From: CAZAMB01 sp964486335
GTDB lineage: Bacteria; Planctomycetota; Phycisphaerae; UBA1845
DNA length: 64,000 nucleotides
NCBI GenBank assembly: GCA_964486335.1
Contig: CAZAMB010000018.1
Location: 35,644-99,643 of the forward strand
Direction: 5' to 3'
Below, one piece after another: positions 34,350 through 43,409 of this stretch (the first letter of the stretch is position 1; the number at the start of each line of letters is the position of its first letter). The translations under genes and the position numbers were made by a program. The notes under the pieces are model-generated. The model worked only from the letters and a program-made list of their open reading frames with translations, did not search any database and was not told where the DNA came from.

Positions 34350-34835
34350 ATGAAATGCGGAAAGTGGATGGCGGTTTCGGGCGGTTTGACCCTGGTGGCG
34401 GTCGTCGGCGTGACCAGCCTCCATGCGGACGGTCGGCGCGGTGCGCCGCGTCCGGAGGAAGTGACTCTCATCGGTCAACTCGTCGATCTTCAGACCTACA
34501 TGACGGAAAAGTGTTCCGGTGAGGATTTTGCACGCTGCACGCGCGACAACATTCGTGCGGGCGTGCCGGCCGCCCTCGTATCCGATGACGGCCTCATCGT
34601 CATTGGCACGAGCGACAAGGGACCGGCTCGGCTGCTCCTTCCGCTGGCCTATCAGGAAGTTGAGATGAACGGCATGCTCTACGACAAGGACGGCCTGCTG
34701 TACATCGATATGGCATCAGTCAAAGTCTATAAGGAAGAGGGCGAGGAGGAGCAACCTGTCGAAGGACGAGAAGGTGGCGTGCGACCGATTCCTCAACCGC
34801 ATCCGCAGCCCGAACCGCAGCCTGAACAGCCTTGA
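34350..34835 (+). CDS. secreted protein of unknown function with Pro-rich tail
   Basis: A 161-residue exported protein: signal peptide (MKCGKWMAVSGGLTLVAVVGVTS, cleavage near HADG), a compact domain with two Cys in TEKCSGEDFARC and beta-rich segments (ALVSDDGLIVIGTS, ARLLLPLAYQEVEMNGMLY), then an acidic and Pro/Gln-rich tail (PQPHPQPEPQPEQP). GGAG about 12 bases before the ATG supports the start. The core (GQLVDLQTYMT...) resembles small planctomycete proteins predicted to sit in the periplasm; no function is known. Confidence 0.7.
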   Translation: MKCGKWMAVSGGLTLVAVVGVTSLHADGRRGAPRPEEVTLIGQLVDLQTYMTEKCSGEDFARCTRDNIRAGVPAALVSDDGLIVIGTSDKGPARLLLPLAYQEVEMNGMLYDKDGLLYIDMASVKVYKEEGEEEQPVEGREGGVRPIPQPHPQPEPQPEQP

Positions 34836-34849
34836 CCGTTGTTCAGGGA

Positions 34850-35350
34850 TCAAGACCGAGAGGGTGCGCCTTGACTTGGTGCGCCCGTGGTAAAGACCAT
34901 TCCTGCTCCTTCCGGGAACAGCCGGCTCCTCGCTTTTGCCGCAAGTTGAACAGCCGAAGCGCGTTCGCCGGCAGCTTGAGATTTCGGTGCACCCATCCAG
35001 CGTTCCACCGTTTGGTCAAATAACACGGAGCTGATAAGCAGAGATGCCGGGTGCGGGATCTCCAAATCCCGGGCGACTTTTTCCAGAAACTGCCGCTGTG
35101 GTACGGTCAAGCCGAGGTTGCAGAGCAGGTGCGTATACAAGCGCTGGGGGTTCGAATTGCCGACCACTACGTTCGAGGTGTCTCGTAGCCGACCCTGCAG
35201 TCGCGATATCCATCCAACAACGAGCACGGCGACGATGATGGCGAGCAGCACCATGAACGCGACAGTGATCGATCCGCCTTTTTGAAACTGGTTCTTAACG
35301 GCCTGTTGCCAGACCTCGAACTCCGACGACTGCGCGATCCATTGGCTCAT
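34850..35350 (-). CDS. membrane-anchored protein, unknown function
   Basis: A 166-residue protein with one membrane helix near the N-terminus (SITVAFMVLLAIIVAVLVVGWI) and a cytoplasmic helical domain (THLLCNLGLTVPQRQFLEKVARD, HPASLLISSVLFDQTVERWM) that resembles domains following PilZ or HEAT proteins in planctomycetes. Its ATGA overlap with the HEAT-repeat gene (35347-35350) and the AAGGAAGG upstream fix the start. Convergent with the secreted protein upstream; only 14 bases separate the two stops. Confidence 0.65.
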   Translation of the reverse strand: MSQWIAQSSEFEVWQQAVKNQFQKGGSITVAFMVLLAIIVAVLVVGWISRLQGRLRDTSNVVVGNSNPQRLYTHLLCNLGLTVPQRQFLEKVARDLEIPHPASLLISSVLFDQTVERWMGAPKSQAAGERASAVQLAAKARSRLFPEGAGMVFTTGAPSQGAPSRS

Positions 35351-37317
35351 GCCGCCCCTTCCTTTCCCGCGGCGTGCCCGCCAGTATCGGGCACAATGGG
35401 GCCGTCCAGCAATTGTCGGATGACGCGCCGAGCCCGCGTCCGAACTCGATGATCGTCGTCGCTCCGGCCCATGGCCGCCACGCGCTCCATCATGTCCCGC
35501 ATTCCCAATCGTTCCACGACCCACAACGCGCTGAGGCGATGGGCGTATGACGAGTGCGCCAGCATGTCGAGAAGCGCTTTCGACGCCTTGTCAAGCCGAA
35601 GTTCGATCAGCGCTTTGATTGCATTGGCGCGAACCCGGTTGTCCTTGGAATCGAGCTTCCCGTCGATCGATCGAGCGTGCTCCTTGGGGTCGATCCGCCC
35701 CAGCGACTCGACGGCCGTCGCCTGCACGCGCGGATCGCAATCGTGGATGGCGTTGCGAATCAATCGCCGCGACGTTGTGCTTCCATCACATTCAAGCACG
35801 GCGACGGCAGCCGATCGAACGATGGCGTCCGCGTCGTTTACGCAACGGTAGATCCGCTCGCGCAAAGTGTCGGTCAATCCCAGCGTGGCGACCAATCTCA
35901 ATGCCGTCGCCCGATCGAGCGGATTCGATGAGTCGAGTTTCGAGTTCATTCTCGCGGCTAGGTCGGGCACAACTTCGACCAGTTGGCGCCCCAGTGAAAC
36001 ACGCTCATCCGGACGCAATCGCTCAAACTCCGCGAAGTACCGTTCAAACGCGTGGGCGAACGCGGGCCGCAGATCACCCCGCGAAGCGGTTGACCCCTTT
36101 GCGCGACCGACCGGCGCCGGTCGGCGACGACGAAACTCTCGTTCCGCGATCTCACCCACGCCGTCGCGATACCGCGACGATAACTTGCCCAGCAGCTCCG
36201 TAGCTCCGTCCGATTCGTCGTCCACAAGACGCCATACGACCGCCCGCCGCAGCGGATCGCTGTTGACCCCGATCAACTCCGAAAAAGCCGTCAGCGTGCG
36301 CTCTCGCGAACCGCCGGCCGTGCCGATCCATCGCGCCGCGCTCGCCGCTCGTCGCCTGTCGATCCCCGCCGTTTCGACCAGCCAGCCTTCCACGGCTTTT
36401 GATTCCCGTATATATCGACATCCGTGTTCAATCGTCGGGTCGCAAAGCAACCATCCTTCGTCGATGATCGAGCTGATGAAGTCCCGATGGCGAGCCTTCG
36501 AAATCGCCACCACCGCCGAAGCGCGCAGATCCGCGATGGACAGCGCCCGAACCGCGAACCCCGCCAGACGACGGTCGCTCGCGCCTTCTAGAATGTCGCG
36601 GAGCGCATGTAGAATCTTCGTGTGCGGTTGCTCGAATTTCTTGCTGAAAGCATCTTCGGTTTCGTCAAACATCCAAAGCGCCGCTTCCAGCGCTTGCGTG
36701 TGCAGGTGCAGTTCCCAGTGCCCAACGACCGCTCGGAGAAGTTCCACGAGTCGCTTCGTGATCGAGGCAAACGCGGCCGCTTGATCCGGTGCGACGCCCG
36801 CGTCGCGTCGTTCGAGATGCGCGGCGACCATCCGATGCACGGCCTTGGCGGACAGCTCGCGCGTCCGGGGGCAAGTGCTGCGCAGCGCGTCGCCCAACAG
36901 ATAAGCCGACTTGTCATCCTGTGCTGCCGCAATCGCCTCAATCGCCGCCGCGCGATCCTCAAAACTCGTCGATTCAATCGCCAGACGGACGCCGGAATGA
37001 AAACTTCCGATTCTTGCCAGCACGGCGTCTTGCAAATCCGTGTCATAAAACGGCAGCCGCGAGATGAGAACCGAAAGACTCTCCGGCCGACCGAACTTGC
37101 TCAGCAGCTCCAGAGATGCGGCCCGAACATCGAAGTCGACATGGGGCAGCGATTCAATCAGGGCCTCGTCCGCCGCACGGGACCGCTCGGTGGCAAGAAG
37201 GCTGAAGACTCGGGGTAACGGCTTCGGCGACATATCAGCCGATATCGGCCACTCAGGCCGATCCGCTTGTGGTGTCGTATTGGCCGGTCGTTCAAACCTC
37301 GGCGAATCAGCAATCAC
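35347..37317 (-). CDS. HEAT-repeat protein
   Basis: A 656-residue soluble protein built of HEAT/armadillo-like helix pairs: DFDVRAASLELLSKFG near residue 60, and VRSAAVAVLE, VQATAVESLGRI, VRANAIKALIEL in the last 200 residues. HEAT proteins are protein-binding scaffolds; the coupled membrane-anchored partner suggests the pair assembles at the inner membrane. The start is uncertain: GTG 37317 lacks a ribosome site, and ATG 37233 (MSPKPLPRV) would shorten it by 28 residues. Confidence 0.75.
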   Translation of the reverse strand: MIADSPRFERPANTTPQADRPEWPISADMSPKPLPRVFSLLATERSRAADEALIESLPHVDFDVRAASLELLSKFGRPESLSVLISRLPFYDTDLQDAVLARIGSFHSGVRLAIESTSFEDRAAAIEAIAAAQDDKSAYLLGDALRSTCPRTRELSAKAVHRMVAAHLERRDAGVAPDQAAAFASITKRLVELLRAVVGHWELHLHTQALEAALWMFDETEDAFSKKFEQPHTKILHALRDILEGASDRRLAGFAVRALSIADLRASAVVAISKARHRDFISSIIDEGWLLCDPTIEHGCRYIRESKAVEGWLVETAGIDRRRAASAARWIGTAGGSRERTLTAFSELIGVNSDPLRRAVVWRLVDDESDGATELLGKLSSRYRDGVGEIAEREFRRRRPAPVGRAKGSTASRGDLRPAFAHAFERYFAEFERLRPDERVSLGRQLVEVVPDLAARMNSKLDSSNPLDRATALRLVATLGLTDTLRERIYRCVNDADAIVRSAAVAVLECDGSTTSRRLIRNAIHDCDPRVQATAVESLGRIDPKEHARSIDGKLDSKDNRVRANAIKALIELRLDKASKALLDMLAHSSYAHRLSALWVVERLGMRDMMERVAAMGRSDDDHRVRTRARRVIRQLLDGPIVPDTGGHAAGKEGAA

Positions 37318-37398
37318 GCGGTTGCGTTGGTCTCAAGTGGACAATGGATAGTACGTACCTCTTTTTGTAGTAAGCACTTAGGGTTGTTTTCGCGATAC

Positions 37399-37450
37399 CT
37401 AACTTTTTGCTAACTTTTTTCTTGATTTCCGGTCGATGACTCGTTACAGT
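37399..37450 (+). promoter_or_regulatory. promoter of the PfkB-recA cluster with a direct repeat
   Basis: TTGATT (37422-37427), 17-base spacer, TACAGT (37445-37450). Just upstream, CTAACTTTTTG is followed by CTAACTTTTTT (37399-37420), a tandem 10-base direct repeat in an AT-rich stretch that could be a UP-like element or operator. The predicted start lies about 80 bases before the GTG at 37539. Confidence 0.5.
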
Positions 37451-37538
37451 CGTAGGCTTGAAGGGCAGCGCGTCGCCAAAACGAGAGCATTCGTCGCTTA
37501 TTCGCCGCTGCGGTTTTGCATGAAAGGAACGGACCGGC

Positions 37539-38444
37539 GTGTCATTAGTCGTCACGGGCAGTATCGGAATTGACACGGTGAGTTCGCCATACGGTCAGGC
37601 CGAGGGCGTTCTGGGCGGTTCCGCCGTTTACTTTTCCTATATCGCTTCGTTTTTTTCGCCGGTGCGACTGGTGGGCGTTGTGGGTGAGGACTTTCCAGAT
37701 GTCTTTCGAAACGTCCTGACTCGACGAGAGATTGACCTGGCCGGGCTCGAAGTCCGCAAAGGCAGCCGGACGTTTCGATGGACCGGCCGTTTCGAGGGGG
37801 CGATGAACGAGGCCGAAACGGTCGAGGTCGATCTAAACGTCCTGGCCGAACGCGGTCCGAAAATGCCGCACGCTTTCGTCGATAGTGCCTTTGTTTTTCT
37901 TGCCAACACGCATCCCACGTTGCAACGCGAATTACTGTCCCAGGTGAAGTCGCCGCGGCTGGTGGTTTGCGACACGATGAATCTCTGGATCACGACAGAA
38001 CGCGATTCGTTGATCGAGACGCTCGGCAAGGTCGGCGGCGTGATTCTCAACGACGGCGAGGCGCGAATGCTGACCGGGCGAATGAATCTGATCGAGGCCG
38101 GAGAAACCATCCTTGGCTACGGTCCGCGATTTGTCATGATCAAGAAGGGCGAACATGGAGCCGTTCTCGTCGCACGGGATGGCGCCGTCGGGCTTCCTGC
38201 TTTTCCGACCAAGGTCGTACATGATCCGACCGGCGCGGGGGATAGCTTCGCCGGAGGTGTCATGGGGTATCTGGCCGCCGAAGGGAAATTCGACTGGCAC
38301 ACGCTTCGGCAGGCCATGGTGCGCGGTACGGTGGCGGCGTCGTTTACAATCGAAGATTTTTCGCTCCGCCGGCTTGAGCGATTAACGCGCAAGGACATCG
38401 AAAAACGCGTCGCGGAGTTCATTGGTATGCTCCAATTTGCCTGA
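37539..38444 (+). CDS. PfkB/ribokinase family sugar kinase
   Basis: A 301-residue kinase with the N-terminal GSIGIDTV and GGSAVYFSY, and the C-terminal signature DPTGAGDSFAGGVMGYLA with the catalytic Asp. GTG 37539 is supported by AAGGAACGG about nine bases upstream. The family phosphorylates sugars or nucleosides; the position of the substrate-binding GG fits carbohydrate or adenosine kinases. The substrate cannot be set from sequence. Confidence 0.85.
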   Translation: MSLVVTGSIGIDTVSSPYGQAEGVLGGSAVYFSYIASFFSPVRLVGVVGEDFPDVFRNVLTRREIDLAGLEVRKGSRTFRWTGRFEGAMNEAETVEVDLNVLAERGPKMPHAFVDSAFVFLANTHPTLQRELLSQVKSPRLVVCDTMNLWITTERDSLIETLGKVGGVILNDGEARMLTGRMNLIEAGETILGYGPRFVMIKKGEHGAVLVARDGAVGLPAFPTKVVHDPTGAGDSFAGGVMGYLAAEGKFDWHTLRQAMVRGTVAASFTIEDFSLRRLERLTRKDIEKRVAEFIGMLQFA

Positions 38445-38492
38445 TCCGTGATGGCGTTTAAGTGCGGCAGGTCTTTTGGGAACTGGTGACGG

Positions 38493-39050
38493 ATGCGGCT
38501 TTTTATTGCGATCGAGCTGTCGGACCTGGTGAAGTCCATGCTCAAGTCGGCGCAAACCGGTTTGCGACCGCTGGGTGACGGTGTGCGCTGGGTACCACCC
38601 GAACTGCTGCATTTGACATTGAAATTTCTGGGTGACGTGCGCGATCACGACGTGCCGAGCGTGTGCGACGCGGTTTCATGCATTGCCTCGGGAACCGCCC
38701 CGTTTTCCATGACGGTTGAAAGCTGTGGGTGCTTTCCGGAGAGGGGTCCGGTCCGAATCGTGTGGGCCGGCATCAGGGAGGAAGATGGTGAGTTGGCGCG
38801 GTGTGCCGCTGCGATCGATGGAGAACTGGAAGCGCTGGGCTTTCCACGCGAGGCGCGAGCGTTTTCGCCTCACGTCACCATTGGGCGCGTTCGCGAGGAT
38901 CGAACGGCAGGCCGACTTCGGGCGGCCGTGGCGAGCGCCCGGCTTTCAGCGACCAAACAGGTCGTCGGTTCCATGGCGGTGATGTCGTCGGAATTGTCGC
39001 CAAAGGGACCGACCTATGCCGTGGTGAGTCGGGCGTTTTTTGGACAGTGA
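38493..39050 (+). CDS. thpR: RNA 2',3'-cyclic phosphodiesterase ThpR
   Basis: A 185-residue member of the 2H phosphoesterase superfamily with the two catalytic tetrapeptides HLTL (in LLHLTLKFLGDV) and HVTI (in FSPHVTIGRV) at the usual distance. ThpR opens 2',3'-cyclic phosphates in RNA. It lies between a sugar kinase and recA on the same strand, a neighbourhood where thpR/cinA-type genes commonly occur. Confidence 0.9.
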   Translation: MRLFIAIELSDLVKSMLKSAQTGLRPLGDGVRWVPPELLHLTLKFLGDVRDHDVPSVCDAVSCIASGTAPFSMTVESCGCFPERGPVRIVWAGIREEDGELARCAAAIDGELEALGFPREARAFSPHVTIGRVREDRTAGRLRAAVASARLSATKQVVGSMAVMSSELSPKGPTYAVVSRAFFGQ

Positions 39051-39148
39051 CTGCGGGTCGATGGAGCGGTCCGCTCCAGTGGAACATCAAACGGGGACGG
39101 GCCGAAAATCGGCGACCCGTGTTTGGATAAGCGAAGTGGAGGATTACA

Positions 39149-40270
39149 ATGCGTGTCATCATGAACGATCAAACTGCGGAAAAGCGAACGGAAGCGCTGG
39201 GTCGCGCCTTGCAACAAATCGAGAAGGCGTTCGGCAAGGGCGCGATCATGAATCTCGACAAAATGCGCGCCGAGGTCGAAGGCATTTCGACCGGAGCGCT
39301 TTCCCTCGATCTTGCCCTGGGCGGGCGGGGGCTGCCGCGCGGGCGGATCGTCGAAATGTTCGGGCCCGAATCGTCGGGCAAGACGACCCTGGCGCTGCAC
39401 GTCGCGGCCGCAGCGCAAAAGGCCGGCGGAATGGCCGCGGTGATCGACGCCGAACACGCGATGAGTCCCGTGTGGGCGCGCAAGTGCGGAGTGGACCTCG
39501 AAAAGCTGCTCGTCAGCCAGCCGGAATCGGGCGAGGAAGCCCTGGAAATCACCGAAATGCTCGTTCGCAGCGGGGCCGTCGACGTCATCGTGGTGGATTC
39601 GGTGGCGGCGCTGATTCCCAAGGCTGAGATCGAGGGCGAAATGGGTGACACCCACGTGGCATTGCAGGCGCGACTGATGAGTCAGGCGCTGCGCAAGCTC
39701 ACCGCCGCGATCGGCAAGACGCGCTGCATGGTCATCTTCATCAACCAGATTCGCATGAAGATCGGCGTGATGTTCGGCAATCCGGAGACGACGCCCGGCG
39801 GACGGGCGCTCAAGTTCTATTCATCGATCCGGCTCGACATTCGTCGCATCTCGTCGATCAAGGAAGGTGAGGTCGCCGTCGGCAACCGCGTGAAGGCCAA
39901 AGTAGTCAAAAATAAGGTGGCCGCGCCGTTCCGCGAGGCCGAGTTTGACATCATGTTCGACAGCGGCATCAGTGCCGAGGGCGATTTGATGGACCTCGCT
40001 GTCGCCGACAACGTCATCACCAAGAGCGGGGCCTGGCTGAGTTACAAGGACGTGCGCCTCGGCCAGGGACGCGAAAACGTCAAGCAATTCCTCCGCGACA
40101 ATCCTGATCTGTTCGAGGAGATTCGTTTGGCCGTGATCGCCAAGCGCATGCCGCCTCCGGCGGAAGCAAAAGAGGCCGACAAGTCGAAGAAGTCGACGGA
40201 TGCCGATGCCGAATCGCCTGCCGCCAAGGGAAAGACCAAAGAACCCGACGCCAAGCGCAAGCGAGCGTAA
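39149..40270 (+). CDS. recA: RecA recombinase
   Basis: A 373-residue RecA with Walker A GPESSGKTT, the catalytic Glu in VIDAEHAMSP, Walker B VIVVDSVAAL, the L1 loop GEMGDTHVALQARLMSQALRKL (GEMGD, LQARLMSQ) and L2 FINQIRMKIGVMFGNPETTPGGRALKFY (NQIR, TTPGGRALKF). The C-terminus is a charged K/D/E tail. GGAGG seven bases before the ATG supports the start at MRVIMNDQT. The LexA box was not found by eye upstream; the leader carries no obvious operator. Confidence 0.97.
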   Translation: MRVIMNDQTAEKRTEALGRALQQIEKAFGKGAIMNLDKMRAEVEGISTGALSLDLALGGRGLPRGRIVEMFGPESSGKTTLALHVAAAAQKAGGMAAVIDAEHAMSPVWARKCGVDLEKLLVSQPESGEEALEITEMLVRSGAVDVIVVDSVAALIPKAEIEGEMGDTHVALQARLMSQALRKLTAAIGKTRCMVIFINQIRMKIGVMFGNPETTPGGRALKFYSSIRLDIRRISSIKEGEVAVGNRVKAKVVKNKVAAPFREAEFDIMFDSGISAEGDLMDLAVADNVITKSGAWLSYKDVRLGQGRENVKQFLRDNPDLFEEIRLAVIAKRMPPPAEAKEADKSKKSTDADAESPAAKGKTKEPDAKRKRA

Positions 40271-40366
40271 GCGTTTCGCAATAATGATGATGTCGTGATG
40301 GGGCGACCGAAGCACGATCCGAACCGCGACCGACAAAGCGACCAGGGCGGGAGCTCTGTCCCCGAA

Positions 40367-40386
40367 GTCTCGCCGCGTGGCGAGAC
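40367..40386. other. perfect hairpin downstream of recA
   Basis: GTCTCGCC (40367-40374) pairs with GGCGAGAC (40379-40386) around GCGT. There is no T-run, so a terminator role is uncertain. It lies in the 230-base convergent gap after recA, in which no gene is seen. Confidence 0.45.
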
Positions 40387-40503
40387 GCAGGGCAAGAGAG
40401 CGGGAATGTCTTCTTGGCGAACGGAAACACCGGCTTACTTACCGCGATTCAGAGCGCAGAGCCGTTCGATGCAGAATCCATATTTGAGAACGGATGAACT
40501 ACT

Positions 40504-40941
40504 TCATGAAGCTTTCTTTCGCACCCCTGGATTTCGAGGATTCTCGGTTTCGGTCGTTGGCGGAACGGTGGGAGATGTATCTTCCAGCCCCGCTCTTTCC
40601 AGAAGCAGGTCATTAAAGAACGTGATCAGGCCGTCCACTTGCTGAAAAATCGAATCAATCGCCGCCGAAAGGAACAGTGCGCGCCGTGAAATCGGCGGGA
40701 GCACTTCCGTGATATTGTAAGCGGGGCGCGGGAGCGTAATCGCATTCTGCGCCCGCGAAACGCCGGCCGACACCATCAAGCCCGGCGACCGGTTCGGCGA
40801 TGCCGCGACGCTCGCCGACGGTGGAAAACCGGTATTGATCGAAGGGAAGCTTGGACCCGACACTTGCCCGACAACTTCGGTGGCGATCAACAGGATCAGA
40901 ACGAAGGGTGCTGTCGAACGCCATCTCGTTATTGTGTGCAT
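40504..40941 (-). CDS. small secreted protein, unknown function
   Basis: A 145-residue protein with a signal peptide (RSTAPFVLILLIATEVVGQ) and no recognised domain. The mature part has a Ser/Pro-rich start, a helical segment (ALFLSAAIDSIFQQVDGLITFFNDLLL) and a polar tail. ATG 40941 is supported by GGAG about eight bases upstream; a longer frame to 41142 is unlikely. Convergent with recA. Confidence 0.5.
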   Translation of the reverse strand: MHTITRWRSTAPFVLILLIATEVVGQVSGPSFPSINTGFPPSASVAASPNRSPGLMVSAGVSRAQNAITLPRPAYNITEVLPPISRRALFLSAAIDSIFQQVDGLITFFNDLLLERAGLEDTSPTVPPTTETENPRNPGVRKKAS

Positions 40942-41156
40942 CAAAATCACTCCAACCCGCGCAATTCGCCAACCCGTCATGAGTCCGCTCGGCGACCGCG
41001 ACCGACCAGGCCGCCTCACCTCTATTATTCGACCAATTGTCCGTCCGGCAAGGGTCTTTTTTGCGTCCCCTTCATTCATACACGTCCGACCTCGCCCGGC
41101 TGCCTCGGTTCCCCCCTGATTGACGAGTTCCAACGCCGCCACGAATATCTCGGACC

Positions 41157-41795
41157 ATGCCGGTTACCGCTTCAACCAGGGTGAAACGCAAGTCAACTTC
41201 TCCAGGCGCTGCGCCGCCGGAATCAGCCATTCGTCGCTGTGCCTGGCCAAAGATCGAACTGGCCGTTCGCTACCACGACGAGGAATGGGGCGTTCCTGTC
41301 CACGATGACCGCAAGTGGTTCGAGTTCATCGTGCTCGACGGGGCGCAGGCCGGCCTGAGTTGGGACACGATCCTCAAAAAGCGAGAAAACTACCGGGCGG
41401 CCTTTGATGCATTCGATCCGCAAAAAATCGCCCGCTACGACCGCCGCAAGATCGAACGACTCCTCGCCGATCCGGGCATCATTCGCAACAGGCTCAAGGT
41501 TGAGTCGGCCGTGAGAAACGCCAAGGCCTTTCTTGCCCTTCAGGAAGAGTCCGGCTCGTTCGATGACTACATCTGGCGATTCGTCGACGGAAAGCCAAAG
41601 ATCAACCGCTTCCGAACGCACAAGCAGATTCCCGCCACGACGCCGACCTCCGACACCATGAGCAAGGACCTCAAGAGTCGCGGGTTCAACTTCGTCGGCT
41701 CGACGATCTGCTACGCCTTCATGCAGGCCGCCGGCATGGTCAACGACCACCTCGTCGTTTGCTTCCGCCACGCGGAAATCTGTCGCCTCAAATGA
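41157..41795 (+). CDS. tag: DNA-3-methyladenine glycosylase I
   Basis: Tag removes 3-methyladenine from DNA to start base excision repair. The 212-residue protein has the zinc ligands Cys (RRCAWP) and His (YHDEEWG) at the N-terminus and His/Cys in NDHLVVCFRH at the C-terminus. The core LDGAQAGLSWDTILKKRENYR carries Asp where E. coli Tag has Glu38 (LEG...QAGLSW). The first 25 residues are a non-conserved leader, so the true start could be a little downstream. Confidence 0.92.
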   Translation: MPVTASTRVKRKSTSPGAAPPESAIRRCAWPKIELAVRYHDEEWGVPVHDDRKWFEFIVLDGAQAGLSWDTILKKRENYRAAFDAFDPQKIARYDRRKIERLLADPGIIRNRLKVESAVRNAKAFLALQEESGSFDDYIWRFVDGKPKINRFRTHKQIPATTPTSDTMSKDLKSRGFNFVGSTICYAFMQAAGMVNDHLVVCFRHAEICRLK

Positions 41796-41839
41796 TCGTT
41801 TTTGTTTTGGCGTTGCGTTTCGGCTTGTTTTCAGCAACG

Positions 41840-43409
41840 TCATAGCCCGGCCAAATACGCGGCGACGTCGGAAAGATCGATGACCCGGTCCCCGTTGGAA
41901 TCAAACTCGCTACAGAAGGCCGAGACCTGCACTCCGGGTCCGGCAACGCAATTCGCGAACTCCTGCCAGAATCCGCAGAGCGGGTTGGCCACCCCGAAAC
42001 ACTCTCCCGAATGACACGCTTCTTGAATGGTGCAAACGTCAGAATCCTCGCACGGCGAACCGTCGGAACTCAGCGGATAGTTGCAAAATCCGGTCTGCGG
42101 ATCACACGAAGCGCCCAGCGAGGATCGGCAGATCGGCGCGTTGTCGCAGGTGACGGGATTACCGGCCGTGCACGCGCCGTTTACGCAGATTTCCAGTCCA
42201 TCGCACGCGTTGCCGTCGCTGCACGACGTTCCATTCGAGACAAGCGGATAGTTGCATTGTCCGCGCTGCGGATCGCACGAAGCGCCCAACGAGGATCGGC
42301 AGATCGGCGGGTTGTCGCAGATGATGGGATCGCCGGCCGTGCATGCGCCGTTCACGCAGGTTTCCAGTCCGTTGCATGCGTTGCCGTCGCTGCAAGAAGT
42401 ACCGTTGGGTGTGATCGGATAGTTGCACTGCCCCGTCTGCGGATCGCATGAAGCGCCCAACGAGGATCGGCAGATCGGCGGGTTGTCGCAAGTGACGGGT
42501 TCACCGGCCGTGCATGCGCCGTTCACGCAGGTTTCCAGTCCGTTGCATGCGTTGCCGTCGCTGCAAGAAGTACCGTTGGGTGTGATCGGATAGTTGCACT
42601 GCCCGGTCTGCGGATCGCATGAAGCGCCCAGAACTGTTCGACACGGCGGTGGGTCGTCGCAGATGACCGGTTCACCGGCCGTGCATGAGCCGTTCACGCA
42701 GGTTTCCAGTCCGTTGCACGCGTTGCCGTCGCTGCACGANNNNNNNNNNNNNNNNNNNNNNNNNNNNNNNNNNNNNNNNNNNNNNNNNNNNNNNNNNNNN
42801 NNNNNNNNNNNNNNNNNNNNNNNNNNNNNNNNNNNNNNNGCCGTTCACGCAGGTTTCCAGTCCGTTGCACGCGTTGCCGTCGCTGCACGACGTTCCGTTC
42901 GAGGCAAGCGGATAGTTGCACTGTCCAGTTTGCGGATCGCATGAAGCGCCCAACGAGGATCGGCAGATCGGCGGGTTGTTACAAGTGACGGGGTCGCCGG
43001 GTGCGCATACACCGTTGTCGCAAATTTCCAGTCCATTGCACAGATTGTCATCATCGCAAACCAGTGGGGTTCCGATGCACGAACCCTCAATGCACTCGTC
43101 ACCTTGCGTACAAGGGTCGTTGTCATCGCAAGCGCCAATTCGATCCGTGAAAACGCAGGTGCCGGTCTTGGCATCGCACATATCGTCGGTGCAGTCGTTG
43201 TTGTCGTCGCAACCGGCAGGACACCCCCAACAGTTGACGTCGTTGCAACTCGTACCGTCGCCCTGATACTGCCCCTGAAACTCAACCTTGCAGCTCAACC
43301 GATCGATCGGGCCGAAGCATTGCGACTCAGCCCAACAGCACGCGCCGAAGTCTGCTCGAACCGGCGATAGGAAAGTGATCAGCGCGACGAAAGCAACCGC
43401 AACTCGCAT
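41840..43409 (-). CDS. secreted Cys-rich tandem-repeat protein, split by a scaffold gap
   Basis: One exported gene broken only by the assembly. The N-terminus is a signal peptide (VAVAFVALITFLSPVRA) followed by Cys-rich low-homology segments (CDDNNDCTDDMCDAKTG). Then come 57-residue repeats with the core CSDGNACNGLETCVNGACTAG and CRSSLGASCDPQTGQCNYP, and a C-terminal dockerin-like calcium loop FDSNGDRVIDLSDVAAYL. The two sides of the N-run are in different frames as drawn, but deleting 151 bases (100 N plus a 51-base duplicated flank) joins them into one frame of 472 residues. The true copy number is unknown. Such surface repeat proteins probably act in adhesion or cell-surface architecture. 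Confidence 0.75.
42003..42957. repeat. 171-bp in-frame tandem repeats
   Basis: The anchor AGGATCGGCAGATCGGCG recurs at 42121, 42292 and 42463, exactly 171 bases (57 codons) apart, with a divergent unit at about 42634 and another anchor at 42956 beyond the gap. Units differ by scattered substitutions, mostly conservative. Confidence 0.85.
42740..42839. other. assembly gap of 100 N
   Basis: Exactly 100 N, the usual placeholder for an unknown distance. The 51 bases before and the 51 bases after it (starting GCCGTTCACG, ending CTGCACGA) are identical, so the two contig ends overlap inside a repeat and no sequence need be missing. Confidence 0.95.

Noticed and set aside
35148..35164. GGTTCGAATT, resembling a tRNA T-loop
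   Set aside because: It lies inside a coding gene and there is no acceptor or anticodon stem around it. No tRNA was found in the window.
38289..38310. TGGCAC inside the PfkB gene as a sigma-54 promoter
   Set aside because: No TTGC at the required distance, and it is within a coding region.
42003..42957. Regular repeats that could suggest a CRISPR array
   Set aside because: The period is 171 bases, units are in frame and coding, and there are no unique spacers.
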